Assembly (NCBI GenBank): GCA_900291925.1
Contig: UWYS01000019.1
Location: forward strand, 186,001-250,000
Source: Thecaphora thlaspeos
Taxonomy: Eukaryota > Basidiomycota > Ustilaginomycetes > Urocystidales > Glomosporiaceae
Length of the DNA stretch: 64,000 bases
Direction of reading: 5' to 3'
This document shows, piece after piece, positions 12,274 to 23,240 of the stretch. The translations under genes were made by a program, and so were the position numbers. Numbering within the stretch: position 1 is the stretch's first letter; every line of letters starts with the position of its first letter. A model generated the notes under the pieces. The model did not search any database and was not told where the DNA came from. It saw nothing but the letters and a program-made list of their open reading frames with translations.

Positions 12274-14692
12274 ATGATCAACTCTACCGCATCGTCGGAC
12301 ACTCGACGAGACTTTTTCCTCGATCTGGGCAAGAAAGAGCAAGCCGACGACCTTTCTAGCGTCTCAGTCTCGTCTGATTTTAAATCGAACGATGAGACCG
12401 ACGAGACCAGTCCCGAGATGCGTCGCATTATCCGCAGGCAAGACTGGTACATTCTTCCGCTATCCATCTGGATCTTTCTGTTGTGTTTCTTAGAAAGGAC
12501 CGTCTAATTCCCCGCCCGTCCCCTCGCCGTCGACATGCGTACGCGGCGATGATATGTAAACTGACAAGACGAGGTGTCAACATGATGTAAATCGGAATTT
12601 ATCGACGGATCCATCGAAACAGGTCGAATATAGGTCAAGCCAAGATCCTCAACCAAAAGACGCCGCACAACATCATGACCGAGCTACACATGAGCGATCA
12701 TGAGTTCAAAGTCGCACTGATGCTCTTCTTTGCCGTTAGTATGGCCCCACCCCCCTTGCTCGCCATCTTGTCGATCTTAATATTGATCCCGTGTCGCTGT
12801 ATGACAATTGACATCTCCCTCACTACCACATCTCTTACCTTGCGGCGCGGAATCCGCCAGGCCTGTATGGTTTTCGACGTGCCGAGCAACATGCGTCTCA
12901 AACGCTTCAATGCTTCGTGCTGGATAGCCATTCTGTGCGCCGGATGGGGCGCAATGACCATGTGCCTCGCAGGCGTACAGAACGTAACGGGATTGACCGT
13001 CGTTCGCTTTTTGCTAGGTGGTCTTGAGACGGGTCTGCTTCCCAGCTTTCTCACGTACGTGTCGACCTTATTCGCTCGTCGGTCCCAAATGATACGACGG
13101 TCGAGTATGGATGCATCGCTGATCCTCATCAAGTCTGTCTACCTGTCCCCTCCCCTCCTTTGCCTTTCCCCCATTCCCCTTTCGAGAACCATTTCCTTTC
13201 ATATCCACCCGCTTGCCCGGGATGCGAAATGGAAAGCAGGGTTCTCAACTTTCATTACCGAGCCGAGGATCTATCGATACGGTACGCCCAGATCTTAGTG
13301 ACGGGTGGAGCTGTATCCGGTAGCTTAAGCGGATCGATCGCAGTGGGCATCTCGTATATGGACGGCGTAGCGGGTCTCAGCGTGGAGGTGGCTCTTCATC
13401 CTCGGAGGTACGATCTGTCCCTTCCTTCCTCCCTCGCTCGTCCGCAACCCGGTCAGGCGATGGGTATCCCTCGACAGCTTGACCGAAACGCTAATACCTC
13501 CATTCGATCTCTTCCTTCCAAACGGACCCGGAAAAAGGGCTACCTTCCATCCTCACCGCTCCGCTCGTCTGGTTTTGTTCTCCAGATTGGCCAGAGACGT
13601 GTTCCTTCCTTTCGCAAGCCGAAGTGGCCCTCGTCAAGCAGCGTCTCGACACGGACAGTCCCGAACGAGAGGGAAAAGTGTCTTGGCTCGAAGCGAAGAA
13701 GCTCTTGATGAATTGGAGATTGTACTCACACTCCCTTTGCTATTTCGTGAGTCGTTCGGCCGTCCTTGCGCCCTTTTGTTTTGCCCGCCAGTCGTCCGAG
13801 GCTGACATGAGGTGGTTCGACGTTTCCATGATGACAACGAAATGATGGCGATAGGGTCTCTCTGCACCCTTTTCGAGCATCTCATTCTTCGCACCGACCA
13901 TCATCCAAGGCATGGGCAAGAAAGGCATCATGGCCAATCTATACACGTACGTCTTCCTACATTTTGCCCCCTTATGAAGACAACTTTTGCCAACGCGCTG
14001 CGCCACTTGTGCCGAAAGAACTTGACGCTCCTTCATCCCTGTATTCGTGGTGGGGTTCGGTCGACTGCTTCGCAGCGTCCCACCGTATGCCGTCGCTTTG
14101 GTCACCGGTATCGCGATCGCCTACGTGGCGGACAAGACGAACAAACGAGGAATCTTGGCCGCTTGTTGTGCGCTGATTGCAAGTACTGGTTTCGCCGCTT
14201 TGGCATTGATGCCAGAGGGTTACAACCATGCTCGATATGGGTACGTCCCGCCCAAGTCTCCCCTCATTCCGTACTGACCTTTATTCGGTTTCGTTTCACT
14301 GACACCCCCCCCCTTTCCCCCTTCTTCTCTCCTCTGGCTTCTGGTTGGGGGAACAACGTCTCAGAATTGTGGTGATAGCTTTCCCCTTTGCGACCGCACC
14401 AATCACACTTCTATTCAGCTGGCTTTCTGCAAACTCACGCGGAACGACGCAAACGATCCCCCAGATCCCGATCATGGTCAGCCTCGGCACGATTGGCAAG
14501 AAGGCGGGCGTGTGGATCTATAAACCCGAAGAGGCGCCGCACTATCCGACGGGAATGTGGATCAACTTCGCCTCGTTGCTCGTCACGGCCATGACGACGG
14601 GTGGGTTGGTGCTGGTGTATTCGGTGTGGAACAAGCAGTTGGATAAAGAGGATAGGGACGGGAAGAGGGAGAAGAGGAGGTGGGCTCTCTGA
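12274..14692 (+). pseudogene. Dal5/allantoate-permease-type MFS transporter, apparently frame-damaged
   Basis: Anion:cation symporter-type permease spread over about eight exons: 12274-12501, about 12623-12734, 12861-13054, 13240-13407, 13538-13746, 13855-13946, 14076-14240 and 14365-14692. Recognisable segments are FLLCFLERT, NIGQAKILNQKTPHNIM, VFDVPSNMRLKRF, VVRFLLGGLETGLLPSFLT, SYMDGVAGLS, WRWLFIL, PLVWFCSPDWPETCSFLS, PYAVALVTGIAIAYVADKTN and SANSRGTT. Exons 5-8 splice cleanly. Two faults are visible. The first intron has a poor donor (GTCTAA) and its phase does not fit the next exon. Between GVAGLS and WRWLF (about 13381) two bases are missing. Substrate is unknown; family members carry allantoate, nicotinate, pantothenate or similar organic anions. 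Codon use appears less GC-biased than in neighbours. Confidence 0.7.
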
Positions 14693-15508
14693 CCGAATGG
14701 TTTGGCAAGAAGAGTACACGGCCTTGCCAACGGAGCATTGCTCGGACGTGACAGGAAGCAACGGCGACCAAAGGCAACGTACGCAGAGGCCGTGACAGAG
14801 CAATTGGCAGTTTGCACGTTGCAACGTCATGCACCACCACCTTCACGATGCGCTGGTCGCAACGTCATGCGTCATCCTCGTCACGAGACCTTTTCTAGGG
14901 ATCAGTCGAGCCGGTCTAGATCGAGACAGACGGTCCGGAGTATGCGGAATGACGGGGCCATCATGAACGCTGACCTTTGTGCTCGGCACCCTCACCTCCG
15001 TCGGCCCCTGGCTGTATGTTACCAAGATCGAGGCGAGGTCAAAGCTCAACGCTCGACACCCCGCTTCGCCTCCGCAGTCGTCATCGGCATTCGGGTAGGT
15101 GGGATGGGTGGCAACCTGCGCGAAGCTGACCCATACATATTAGCTTGCCGGACGATCAAGGCATCCGCGCAGTGACCTCATTACTGTACGGCTTGGCGTC
15201 GGACCGCTCGGAGCTTGGACCTTAGGGAGCATGTGCTGGCGTATGAGGGATCACCTCTCTGCCTCGTACCGCCGTCATGGGTCTCGCCCACCTTGTCAGT
15301 CTCCTTGCTCCTCCCAGTCTCCAGGCACCATGCGGGCTGGCTGGCATCGTAGAAATACAAGGCCGCCTCTTCGCCCTCTCCCTCCTTCCTCCTCCTCCCT
15401 GTCCTTCCCTGTTACTTCCCTCCTCCTCCCTCGCCCCCAAACTCCCTCACCCTTTCTCAACCTACCACTTCCCCCCCGAGGAGCCCCTCGCGGCGCCGCC
15501 CAGCCACC
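14693..15508. other. intergenic, upstream region of the esterase gene
   Basis: The first part shows nothing recognisable. From about 15360 the plus strand is strongly pyrimidine-rich (CTCCCTCCTTCCTCC type), as fungal promoters and leaders often are, running up to the esterase ATG. Confidence 0.45.
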
Positions 15509-17101
15509 ATGCGCTTCGCCGCCTACACCCTCTCCGCCGTGCTGCTCGCCGGCAGCGCCATCTGCTCGCCGCTCTCCACCGCCTCGACCAGCGCGTCAAA
15601 CCTCCCCTTCTGCTCGCAGCTCAAGCCGCCCAAGATCGACGGCGTCGAGTACCTTTCGGTCGACGCGACCACCTTCAACGACGTTACCTTCCCCAGCACT
15701 TCTACGGATGGTGCCACCGTCCCGCTCTCGTACTGCGAGGTGTCCATCGTCCTGACGCACCGCGATGCCGGCGACAAGGTGGTCGTCAAGACCTGGCTGC
15801 CCAAGCGCGCTGCCTGGAACGGTCGTTTCCAGGGTACGGGCGGAGGAGGCTACCGAGCCGGCTACCTCGATCGAGCGCTCGCCCCTGCCGTCGCCAAGGG
15901 CTACTCTGCCGGCTCCACCGACGCCGGCGTTGGCTTGGCCGACACGGGCGATTTCGTGTTGGACAACGCCACGCGCATGGTCAACACGGCGCTGCTCACC
16001 AACTTTGCGGGCCGATCGCTGCACGAGATGAGCGTGATTGGCAAGTCGTTGACGCGCGACTTATACGCCAAGAAGCCAAAGGCCTACTGGAACGGCTGCT
16101 CCACCGGCGGAAGGCAGGGCTACATGGAGGCGCAAAGGTATCCCGACGACTACGACGGTATCATGGCCTCGGCGCCCGCCATCAACTGGGCGCGCTTCGT
16201 CCCCGCCAGTACCGCGATCACTCTGTTCCGACAGAAGATCGGCTACGATCGACCCGCCTGCGAGCTGACCGAGCTCACGCGTCGTGCCATCGCGGCGTGC
16301 GACGATCTCGACGGCCAGGAGGACGGCATCGTCGCGGCCTTCAAGCAGTGCAACTACGACGCTCGCACCGCAGTGGGAGAGACGTTCACCTGCAGCGATG
16401 ACGGATCGCAGCTCACCATCACCAAGGAGGCGGCCGACATCGCCAACATGGCATGGACGGGAGACTTTTACAACGGCCAGCGAGTCTGGTACGGCGTCGG
16501 CGTCGGTACCAACCTGACGCAGGTGTCGGGCCAAGATGCATCGTACACCAGCTACAGCGCAGCGTGGATCCGTCTCGCCATCGAAAAGGATGCCTCGTTC
16601 GACATCAGCTCGCTCAGGCACAAGGGTCTGTACGACGTCGTGATGAAGAGCTACTCGATGTACAACGACCTCATCGGGACGGCGAACCCCGACCTCTCTG
16701 CGGCCTACCGACACGGTACCAAGATCCTCACCTTCCACGGTACGGTAGACCAGGCCATCCCGATCGAAGGCACGTACGACTACTACACGCGCGTCGTTCG
16801 AACGATGAAAAAGGTCAACGTCGATGACTTCTATCGTGTCTTTACGGCTCAAGGCGTGGAGCACTGTTCGGGCGGTCTGGGACCGTTGCCGGACGATGCG
16901 TTGCAGGTTCTCGTGGACTGGGTGGAAAAGGGTAAAGCCCCAGAAAGACTAGCCGCCACCACGCAGGATGAGAGGAAGAAGAAGGAACCTCTCTGCAAGT
17001 TCCCCACCCTGCCGAGATACGATGCAAAGGGAAACGTCTACTGCAAACGAACGCCGTACTCGGACAACTTTAGGCCCATCAGCACCTTTCAGAGGAAGTG
17101 A
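15509..17101 (+). CDS. secreted tannase / feruloyl esterase family enzyme
   Basis: Single exon, 530 aa. Enzymes of this family hydrolyse ester bonds of gallate or ferulate in plant material outside the cell. A signal peptide is visible (MRFAAYTLSAVLLAGSAICS). The nucleophile lies in GCSTGGRQG (S198 next to C197), the acid in HGTVDQAIP (D414) and the base in GVEHCSGG (H452 next to C453). This is the CS-D-HC arrangement in which the two cysteines beside Ser and His form a disulfide. The full family length is present without internal breaks, and several N-glycosylation sequons occur (NAT, NLT). Whether tannin or feruloyl esters are the substrate cannot be decided here. Together with the GH10 xylanase at 60.5 kb it suggests plant-polymer use. 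Confidence 0.9.
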   Translation: MRFAAYTLSAVLLAGSAICSPLSTASTSASNLPFCSQLKPPKIDGVEYLSVDATTFNDVTFPSTSTDGATVPLSYCEVSIVLTHRDAGDKVVVKTWLPKRAAWNGRFQGTGGGGYRAGYLDRALAPAVAKGYSAGSTDAGVGLADTGDFVLDNATRMVNTALLTNFAGRSLHEMSVIGKSLTRDLYAKKPKAYWNGCSTGGRQGYMEAQRYPDDYDGIMASAPAINWARFVPASTAITLFRQKIGYDRPACELTELTRRAIAACDDLDGQEDGIVAAFKQCNYDARTAVGETFTCSDDGSQLTITKEAADIANMAWTGDFYNGQRVWYGVGVGTNLTQVSGQDASYTSYSAAWIRLAIEKDASFDISSLRHKGLYDVVMKSYSMYNDLIGTANPDLSAAYRHGTKILTFHGTVDQAIPIEGTYDYYTRVVRTMKKVNVDDFYRVFTAQGVEHCSGGLGPLPDDALQVLVDWVEKGKAPERLAATTQDERKKKEPLCKFPTLPRYDAKGNVYCKRTPYSDNFRPISTFQRK

Positions 17102-17770
17102 GAGAGCGAAGGTGCATGGCATGTAGGCTGGAGAAAGGCTATCACGACTTACACTACGCACGAATGCACGCACGCAATCACGGCCGTTGGTCTTTTATTC
17201 TCAATTCCTCTCGTACGTGTTTGTCGAGTAGTGGTGGTCGCAACCAATCCGCTTTGTATAACCCACACACCGACCTGGAATCGGTAGTGATGTATGGAGC
17301 GGCATCTTTGTCGTCGAAACGTCTTGTCCATCCCATCATCACATCTCATCGAGTCGATACTCGAGAAAATGGTCCGTCCAAGCATACGATTCATCATCTA
17401 GACCATCTACCGAAGCACAAGCCCCTACAAATTCCGTCAAAGTAATAATGTCAAGATACCTTGTCGCTGTGTAGAGGCTGAATCGAATGGCGATCAAGAG
17501 CAGATTCGCATGCGTCGACATGCGTTGTGAACGACAAGCGCCAAGGTAGGGCGCGTGAAACCGTGACGAAGGAATAGCGACAAGGCGAGAAAGTCTATGC
17601 GGTACGAAACAGACTTGCTGAGCGGAAGAAACAGGACCATATTTTGAAAGGGCAACTGAGAAAGAGCCGCACCTGGCCAAGCCAAGGCGAGCTGACGAGC
17701 GAATTCAAGCAAGACCAAAGCGAACCGTGGCTGGCGAACAGGCACGGCGCGAGGACGAGGGGAGAGCACC
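17102..17770. other. convergent 3' region, nothing recognised
   Basis: Sequence between the stop codons of the esterase (+) and the DUF1776-like gene (-). No gene, RNA or notable repeat was seen. Confidence 0.5.
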
Positions 17771-20404
17771 TCAGAAATCCACCACCTCCCTGAGCCACCT
17801 CTTTCCCTGCCGCGCGCCGGGAAGCATCCCGACCGTCCTGTCCACCCTGGCCGCCAGCCCGACGGGATACCACCTCCTCGGCCTATCCTGCAACGACTTC
17901 CTCAGCACCTCGAACAGGACCTCGTCGTTCTTCCTCCTCTCTTCCATCGCCTTTTCCCACTCCCGGTGCTTCTCCTCTGCCTCGGCCTTGCGCTGCTCGC
18001 GGATCCTCGAGAGGACGAGCGTGTTGGTCTGCGTCCAGCGCTGGTCCGAGTGACGGAGGAGAAAGGCTTCGTCCTCCGTCGTATCCGCCTCGCCCGGCTC
18101 CGCTGAAGGTGGCGGCAGCTCGATGCTGTCGAATGGCTGCATCAGACGGTTGACCTCCATGCAGAGGCGAGCCAGCTTGCGCAGCAGCCAGACGTGCGTC
18201 CCCTTGTCGCGGACGGGGAAGTCAGAGACAAAGGGGTACTCTTGCAGCGGCGGCTGCCGGATCTCGCGCATGATGGAAGCGAGGTAGGGAGCGTACGACG
18301 GCGGATCGAACCAGCTGCGGTACGGGGGCTCGTCGTACAGCTTCAGCCGACCGCGCTCAGAAAAGTAGTAGAGCCACCAGTTGAGGCTAAACTTCCACGG
18401 ACGTGGCCGCCCGCCGAGGTAGTCGCCGGCCATCGGCTGTAGCTGGTGGTAGTATCCGTTGAGAGGCAGCGGGCACGCGGGGAGCGGCGTCGGGAGCAGC
18501 GGCGGCGTCTGGACCAGTGTGATGGCGACGCCGCTTTTCGCATACTCGGGCGTCAACGAGGTCCACATTGTCTCGAGCGCCTCGCGCACCGTGGTGCGTG
18601 TCGACGGCGGCCACGGCAAGGCCTGCTTGTTCTTGCGAGCCGACCGGCGCTCTCTCCCCGGAGAGCGCGTAGATTCGCCTCCGCCGCCGCTTCGCTGAGG
18701 GCTGCAAGAGATCGGGGAAGACGAGGAGACGGCAGTAGGGTGGCAGCTGGCCAGCACGACGTCACGACGCTGCCCAAAGCGTTCGAGGAACTCGACGTCA
18801 TCCGGCAGATCGACGCCAAAGCCCGACGGAATCAGCGCCAGCACACGGCCGCGGCCCTGCTTGAGAGCGGGAAAGAGGGCATGGACCAGGGCGGCCGAGT
18901 CGCCGAGGTCCGTCTTGATCGCCGCACGGAGCGTGTTGAGCTCCTCGTCCTGGCGTCGACTGGCCCTTTCGGTCTCCGGCGACATCGGCGGCGAGGCGAC
19001 GTCGTCGTCCGAAACGGACGCGGTGGTGGGCATCGCGGCAACCTCGAAGGACGTCTCGATGGCCGGTGGCGGAGGCGTCGACGGGCCGGCACGACGGCGG
19101 TTCCGCAGCATACCTGCTCGTGACGTCTCGGCCGGATTGCCGAAGAGGTCGCGGTCGACGCGGGCCTCATCGATGCGGACCGTCGGAGGACGGGGAGGGG
19201 AGGAGGGGGCAGGCGCGATGGCGGTGGAAGCGTCCGGGCTCGTCGAGTTTCTCGTCGTTGGGAATGTCGCTCTTGGGCTGGGGGACGGGTTGACGACGTA
19301 GCGCGGTCCCAGGATCGAGGGAACGACAATGATGCCACGGAGGGCGAGGTTGTGCAGATGGCAGTAGGCATTGACGGTGCTCTTGGCGTAGGCGAGGCCC
19401 TCGGCCGACGAAGGGTCGGCGACGATGGGGACGACCGAGCCGATGTTGGGCCTGTCTGGCTGACCGATGCGCCACCCCTTGAGTGTGTCGATGCCGAAGC
19501 CGACGACGTTGGAAGGGATCCAGTCCCTCCATCTCTGGCCGAGCACGGAGCGGGAGCGGGAGCGCGACCGCGTCGGCGGACCGGTGTCGCCGCGGCCGTC
19601 ACGCCTGGCATCGGCAGCTGTCGTTGCGACTGCTGCTGGAGTCGTGGCTACATCTTGCCAGCCAGACTCACCGACTCGACACTGAGCATCCCCGTTCATG
19701 CTGCTGCTGCTGCTGCGGCCCTGCTGCTGGTGAAGGAAGCGGTCCGCCTGCGGACTGTAGGGCGGGCTCGGACGCTCCGACGAGCAGCCGCGATGATTCG
19801 TTTCCCACTGCGCCTCCACCTCTGCCTTCTTGGCGGCCCACTCTGCGACAAGGAAAGGCAGCTGGCCCGGGTCGCTGAGGAGGACGATGCAGGTATATGG
19901 TGGCTTTGCCGAAGCCATCGAAGCGCCAGAGTCGGAGAAGGCGAAGGACGAGGGTGTCGCTGCGGCGAGGCGCAAGGCGAGTCGGCGTGCGATCTGGTCG
20001 TGCGTTGCGGCCCAGATGACAACAGCCTCGCCCTTTGACCTGTCCAAGGAGCTGTCACGGTCGTGGTTGGAGTCGAGGGGCTCGTCGGGGAAGAAGATCC
20101 TGTAGATTGAGAAGATGGTGGAGAGGATGGACTCGAGGATGAGGCCGATGACGCTGAAGAGGTGGCGGATCTGATACTGTGCCGCAAGGACGGCGAGGTC
20201 GACGTTCGAGAGGCTGTCGATGTCGCGCTGCGACAGATTGACGGGGACCGGCATCGTCTCGCTCGCGTTTGGCCGCACCGAGGGGGTTGGCGAGCGCTGA
20301 AGTGTCAGGATGTCGTCTAGAGTTGGCTTGGCCAGGTCCAAGTCGGTAAGCGGTCCAGGTCTAGTGGCGGATATGGCGGTGGCGCGAGGGGCAAGGCGCT
20401 GCAA
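17771..20404 (-). CDS. membrane-anchored Rossmann-like protein of unknown function (possibly DUF1776 type)
   Basis: One long open frame of up to 877 aa; a shorter start at the Met of MPVPVNLSQRDIDSL (residue 51) is possible. Near the N-terminus is a hydrophobic segment (RHLFSVIGLILESILSTIFS). A Rossmann-type beginning (EAVVIWAATHDQIARRLALR) and a second conserved-looking patch (YAKSTVNAYCHLHNLALRG, then IIVVPSILGPRYVVNPS) follow, and a Trp/Tyr-rich C-terminal region (WKFSLNWWLYYFSERGRLKL) ends in a charged stretch (EEKHREWEKAMEERRKNDE). The middle contains long Ser/Pro/Arg low-complexity inserts. The layout recalls fungal DUF1776 proteins (short-chain-dehydrogenase-like, e.g. yeast YNL181W), but the match is weak and the function unknown. 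Confidence 0.65.
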   Translation of the reverse strand: MQRLAPRATAISATRPGPLTDLDLAKPTLDDILTLQRSPTPSVRPNASETMPVPVNLSQRDIDSLSNVDLAVLAAQYQIRHLFSVIGLILESILSTIFSIYRIFFPDEPLDSNHDRDSSLDRSKGEAVVIWAATHDQIARRLALRLAAATPSSFAFSDSGASMASAKPPYTCIVLLSDPGQLPFLVAEWAAKKAEVEAQWETNHRGCSSERPSPPYSPQADRFLHQQQGRSSSSSMNGDAQCRVGESGWQDVATTPAAVATTAADARRDGRGDTGPPTRSRSRSRSVLGQRWRDWIPSNVVGFGIDTLKGWRIGQPDRPNIGSVVPIVADPSSAEGLAYAKSTVNAYCHLHNLALRGIIVVPSILGPRYVVNPSPSPRATFPTTRNSTSPDASTAIAPAPSSPPRPPTVRIDEARVDRDLFGNPAETSRAGMLRNRRRAGPSTPPPPAIETSFEVAAMPTTASVSDDDVASPPMSPETERASRRQDEELNTLRAAIKTDLGDSAALVHALFPALKQGRGRVLALIPSGFGVDLPDDVEFLERFGQRRDVVLASCHPTAVSSSSPISCSPQRSGGGGESTRSPGRERRSARKNKQALPWPPSTRTTVREALETMWTSLTPEYAKSGVAITLVQTPPLLPTPLPACPLPLNGYYHQLQPMAGDYLGGRPRPWKFSLNWWLYYFSERGRLKLYDEPPYRSWFDPPSYAPYLASIMREIRQPPLQEYPFVSDFPVRDKGTHVWLLRKLARLCMEVNRLMQPFDSIELPPPSAEPGEADTTEDEAFLLRHSDQRWTQTNTLVLSRIREQRKAEAEEKHREWEKAMEERRKNDEVLFEVLRKSLQDRPRRWYPVGLAARVDRTVGMLPGARQGKRWLREVVDF

Positions 20405-21289
20405 ACAGAGATTGCGGTCCTGTTGGAGGTTTAGGGTGAAGAGGGGGTGGACGAGGGTGAGGGACGAGCTGTGCTCTGCCGTTAGGGCATGGCGGGTATT
20501 GATGGTGCGACGGAGAGAAAGAGGCAGCGAATGGCGGCGTGGCAGGCAAGATCGCCTGGTCGCCTGGTCGCCTGGTTATATAGGAGTGGACCTGCTCCTG
20601 CTGGAGAGAATCAAGAATGGGCAGGCCATGCGTCAAAGACAAGAGCTCAAAGCTCTACGATGTTTCTTGGTTCTCCGCGAGGGGTCGGCCAGGCCTGCTG
20701 GTCGGGCAGTGGCAGGAGAGAGAGGGGGACTGATACGGTGACCGTGCTGCTGGTGCGTGAAAAAAGGGGCGGGCGCGCCAAGAAGAGGAGAGTTGCCAGC
20801 TGTTAGGTGGTGTCATGGAGGTCGGAAGTGAGGCCGAAGAGGGAGAGGCAGGCCTTTCGGAAGGAGCGGTCCATGCGACGGAACCAGGCCGCCTCTTGGA
20901 TCGATCCATCGGCTCGACCGCAGGCAGCTGCACGCGCACAACCCAAGCCAAGGCCAAGCCAGACGCCTCACTAGCCCATGACGCAGGCGGCAGCATCGGC
21001 CCAGCCGCCGCTCGGCGGGAGCGTCAGCCACCACACGACGATAAGCTTCCATCTATCGGGACGCTTCCGGAAAGGCGTGCTCACTCGACACGATGCAATG
21101 GCGACGATATGTATGCAGCGGGCGCCGGCTTCGTCTTGTCGTCCGATGCCAAAGCGGAGAAAACATGTGGTCTCCCGTAGCACGAGCAGGCAGCCAAGCC
21201 AGCCAAGGTGCAGATGAACAACCGGCTCGTGTCTGGAGGCGGGCTAGCATGAAAGCGACACACACGCAAGGTGGAGGAGAGGACAAGCA
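20405..21289. other. upstream region of the DUF1776-like gene, nothing else recognised
   Basis: A TATATAA-type element on the minus strand (about 20576-20583) lies about 175 bp before the upstream ATG. A 9-bp direct repeat (CGCCTGGT units, about 20553-20577) is adjacent. No gene was recognised between here and the MAPEG remnant. Confidence 0.4.
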
Positions 21290-22073
21290 GCGCCCCAGCC
21301 ATCCGCCAAGCGCCGGACGCGCCCCGCGGCCATCGCCTACCCGCAGATGTACGCCGAGAAGGCAGAGGCCGAGAAGAGCAAAGAGGCGCACCTCTTCAAA
21401 CGAGTCTTTTCCCCCATTCGCGCACTGTCGGACGGAAGTGAGGCCAGACCGTGCCAGACCGTGCCAGACTGTGCCAGACTGTGCCAGACCGTGCCAGACC
21501 GTGCCAGACCGTGCCAGACCGTGCCAGACCAGGCCAGACCAGGCCAGATCAGGCCAGACCGGGCCAGACCGTGCGTCGGGTCTACCCGAGACACTAGTCG
21601 CCGAGTGTCCACAGCCAGGGCTGGAGCTTAGTCAGCCCAGACGCAAGGCACAGAAGGCACAGAAACAATAAAGAATCCGAGAGCTGACTTGCTCGCTCTT
21701 GCCACACTACTCTCTTGCACACTGTCCCGTCTCCACCTTCCGTCCCTACGCCATCGCAACGAGCCAACGGGCCTCAGTACCACTTGGGTCGTCTCGCGCA
21801 TCCTCTACATGGTCGGCTACAACTCGGGCGTCCCGCGCAACCGCTCCACCGGCGCCATCATCGGCGGTCTCTCCTTTATCGGTGAGCAGGCCAGTTCCTC
21901 ACTTATCTTGCCTCTTCCCCAAGCCGGCGCGGATTAGCTAATCTTTCCGATGTCTAGTCCCCCACCTTTTCCCTTCCCGCCCTCATGCCATACAATGGAA
22001 GTTTCCAGGTCTCCTCCTGCTGGCCACCTACAACGCATTCACCATCGTCGACTCGGCCAACTACCAAGTTTAG
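21290..22073 (+). pseudogene. MAPEG / microsomal glutathione S-transferase 3-like remnant
   Basis: Three pieces of an MGST3-like protein appear in order. About 21320-21410 encodes YPQMYAEKAEAEKSKEAHLF, the loop after the first helix. 21778-21881 encodes TWVVSRILYMVGYNSGVPRN, then STGAIIGGLSFIG. 22009-22073 encodes GLLLLATYNAF and ends in TAG. The last two join through a clean GTGAGC...CAG intron. The block expected between the first two pieces (CAQRAHQNTLE and the second helix) is missing or out of frame; instead there is a 10-bp minisatellite and about 200 bp of unrelated sequence. No convincing first exon was found. MAPEG enzymes conjugate or reduce lipid peroxides in ER membranes; this copy looks inactive. 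Confidence 0.65.
21441..21570. repeat. 10-bp minisatellite, 13 units
   Basis: Thirteen tandem decamers. The first eight or nine are GTGCCAGACC or GTGCCAGACT and the last ones AGGCCAGACC or close variants. The tract lies inside the MAPEG remnant, right after the last recognisable codons of its first piece. Confidence 0.97.
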
Positions 22074-23240
22074 ACGTCGATCCAACTTTCCCTTGCGGGT
22101 TTCCGGGTCGATCAGCGTGCCTCAAAGTGGTGGGCAACTAAAGTTGGGGATGCGTGTGCTCTGTACTCGCCGGAGCAGGTGCTAACAAAAGGTTGGCAAG
22201 AGTGTCCTCTGTAAGCGTTGGACAAGGACCGATGAGCCGCAATCCGATGCACGGCGAGCAATCACCTTGGCGCAATGTACGCCCTTCTATGCAGCTGCAG
22301 GCTCTGTGTGATGACCTTCCTTCGATTGCTCGAATGAAACAGCTCTACCTCACTCCTACCGCTATCGTTCATCTAGAACGCAACAGATGAAATGGCGACG
22401 TGACTCGTGACTCGTGCCCGCGAATGACGAAACGAGATCAACCATATCCATGTCTTTTTCACACTCTCGCTCGTCCCCGTTGGTAGGAGGGGATAGAAGG
22501 AGAAGTGCCTCCCTCGTAGCGATCCCCGAACACGGGCCCCGATCCAGGTGTTTACGGCATCCAGCTATGGCTTATCGATGAGATATTTTCTAGGACGATG
22601 ACGGTTCTTGCCTATAAATCTGAAAATGTAAGCCAAGTAGTGCGGGATGAGGTTCGGAAAGTCGTCTAAGCTCCAGAAGCTCCCAGTCGGCCGCGAGGAG
22701 GACAGGTCGAGCGCAACAAGAACTACAAGGGAACGAGGACCGGTGAAGACAACGATGCAACGTCGCTGCTCGAGCATATAGGAACATAAGGGTGACATGG
22801 AGGCAGGAAAATAGAAGAGACCCCCACCAGCACAACGACTAAAAGCACTGTCCTGCCGACCCCCAAGCCCCAGGTACCCATGCCGCCTTTGACAAGCGGC
22901 GCAGATCTCTATAGAGGCAACGATGATCACAACACAATCCGAAACTCGTCCAGACGCAGGTTCAATGGGCGCAGTGACAAGAGAAAAGTGACTGTCCATC
23001 GTTGCGATGCGATCGACGTCTGGCTAAACGGAGCGCAAAGCGTACAAGAGCGTTCGGGGTAGGGTGGGTGAAGAAACATTATAGGAAAGAGGTTGGGAGA
23101 GAGGAAGAACGAGAGGTGATATGTGCTGCTCAAGAGTCTATCAATGGATAGGACTCGAGCTGAAGCTACATTGTGGGGAATCAAGGAAACCATGCTACAA
23201 AAAGACAGGAGTGTTGGAGAAATAGACAAGCAGATTTGGT
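22074..23240. other. intergenic, nothing recognised
   Basis: About 1.2 kb between the MAPEG remnant and the Rds1-like stop codon. The part near 23100-23240 is presumably the 3' UTR of the Rds1-like gene. No conserved frame or RNA gene was recognised. Confidence 0.45.

Noticed and set aside
21441..21570. Decamer repeat considered as a CRISPR array or repeat protein
   Set aside because: No spacers, contiguous 10-bp units, and a eukaryotic context; all frames stay open only because of the repeat.
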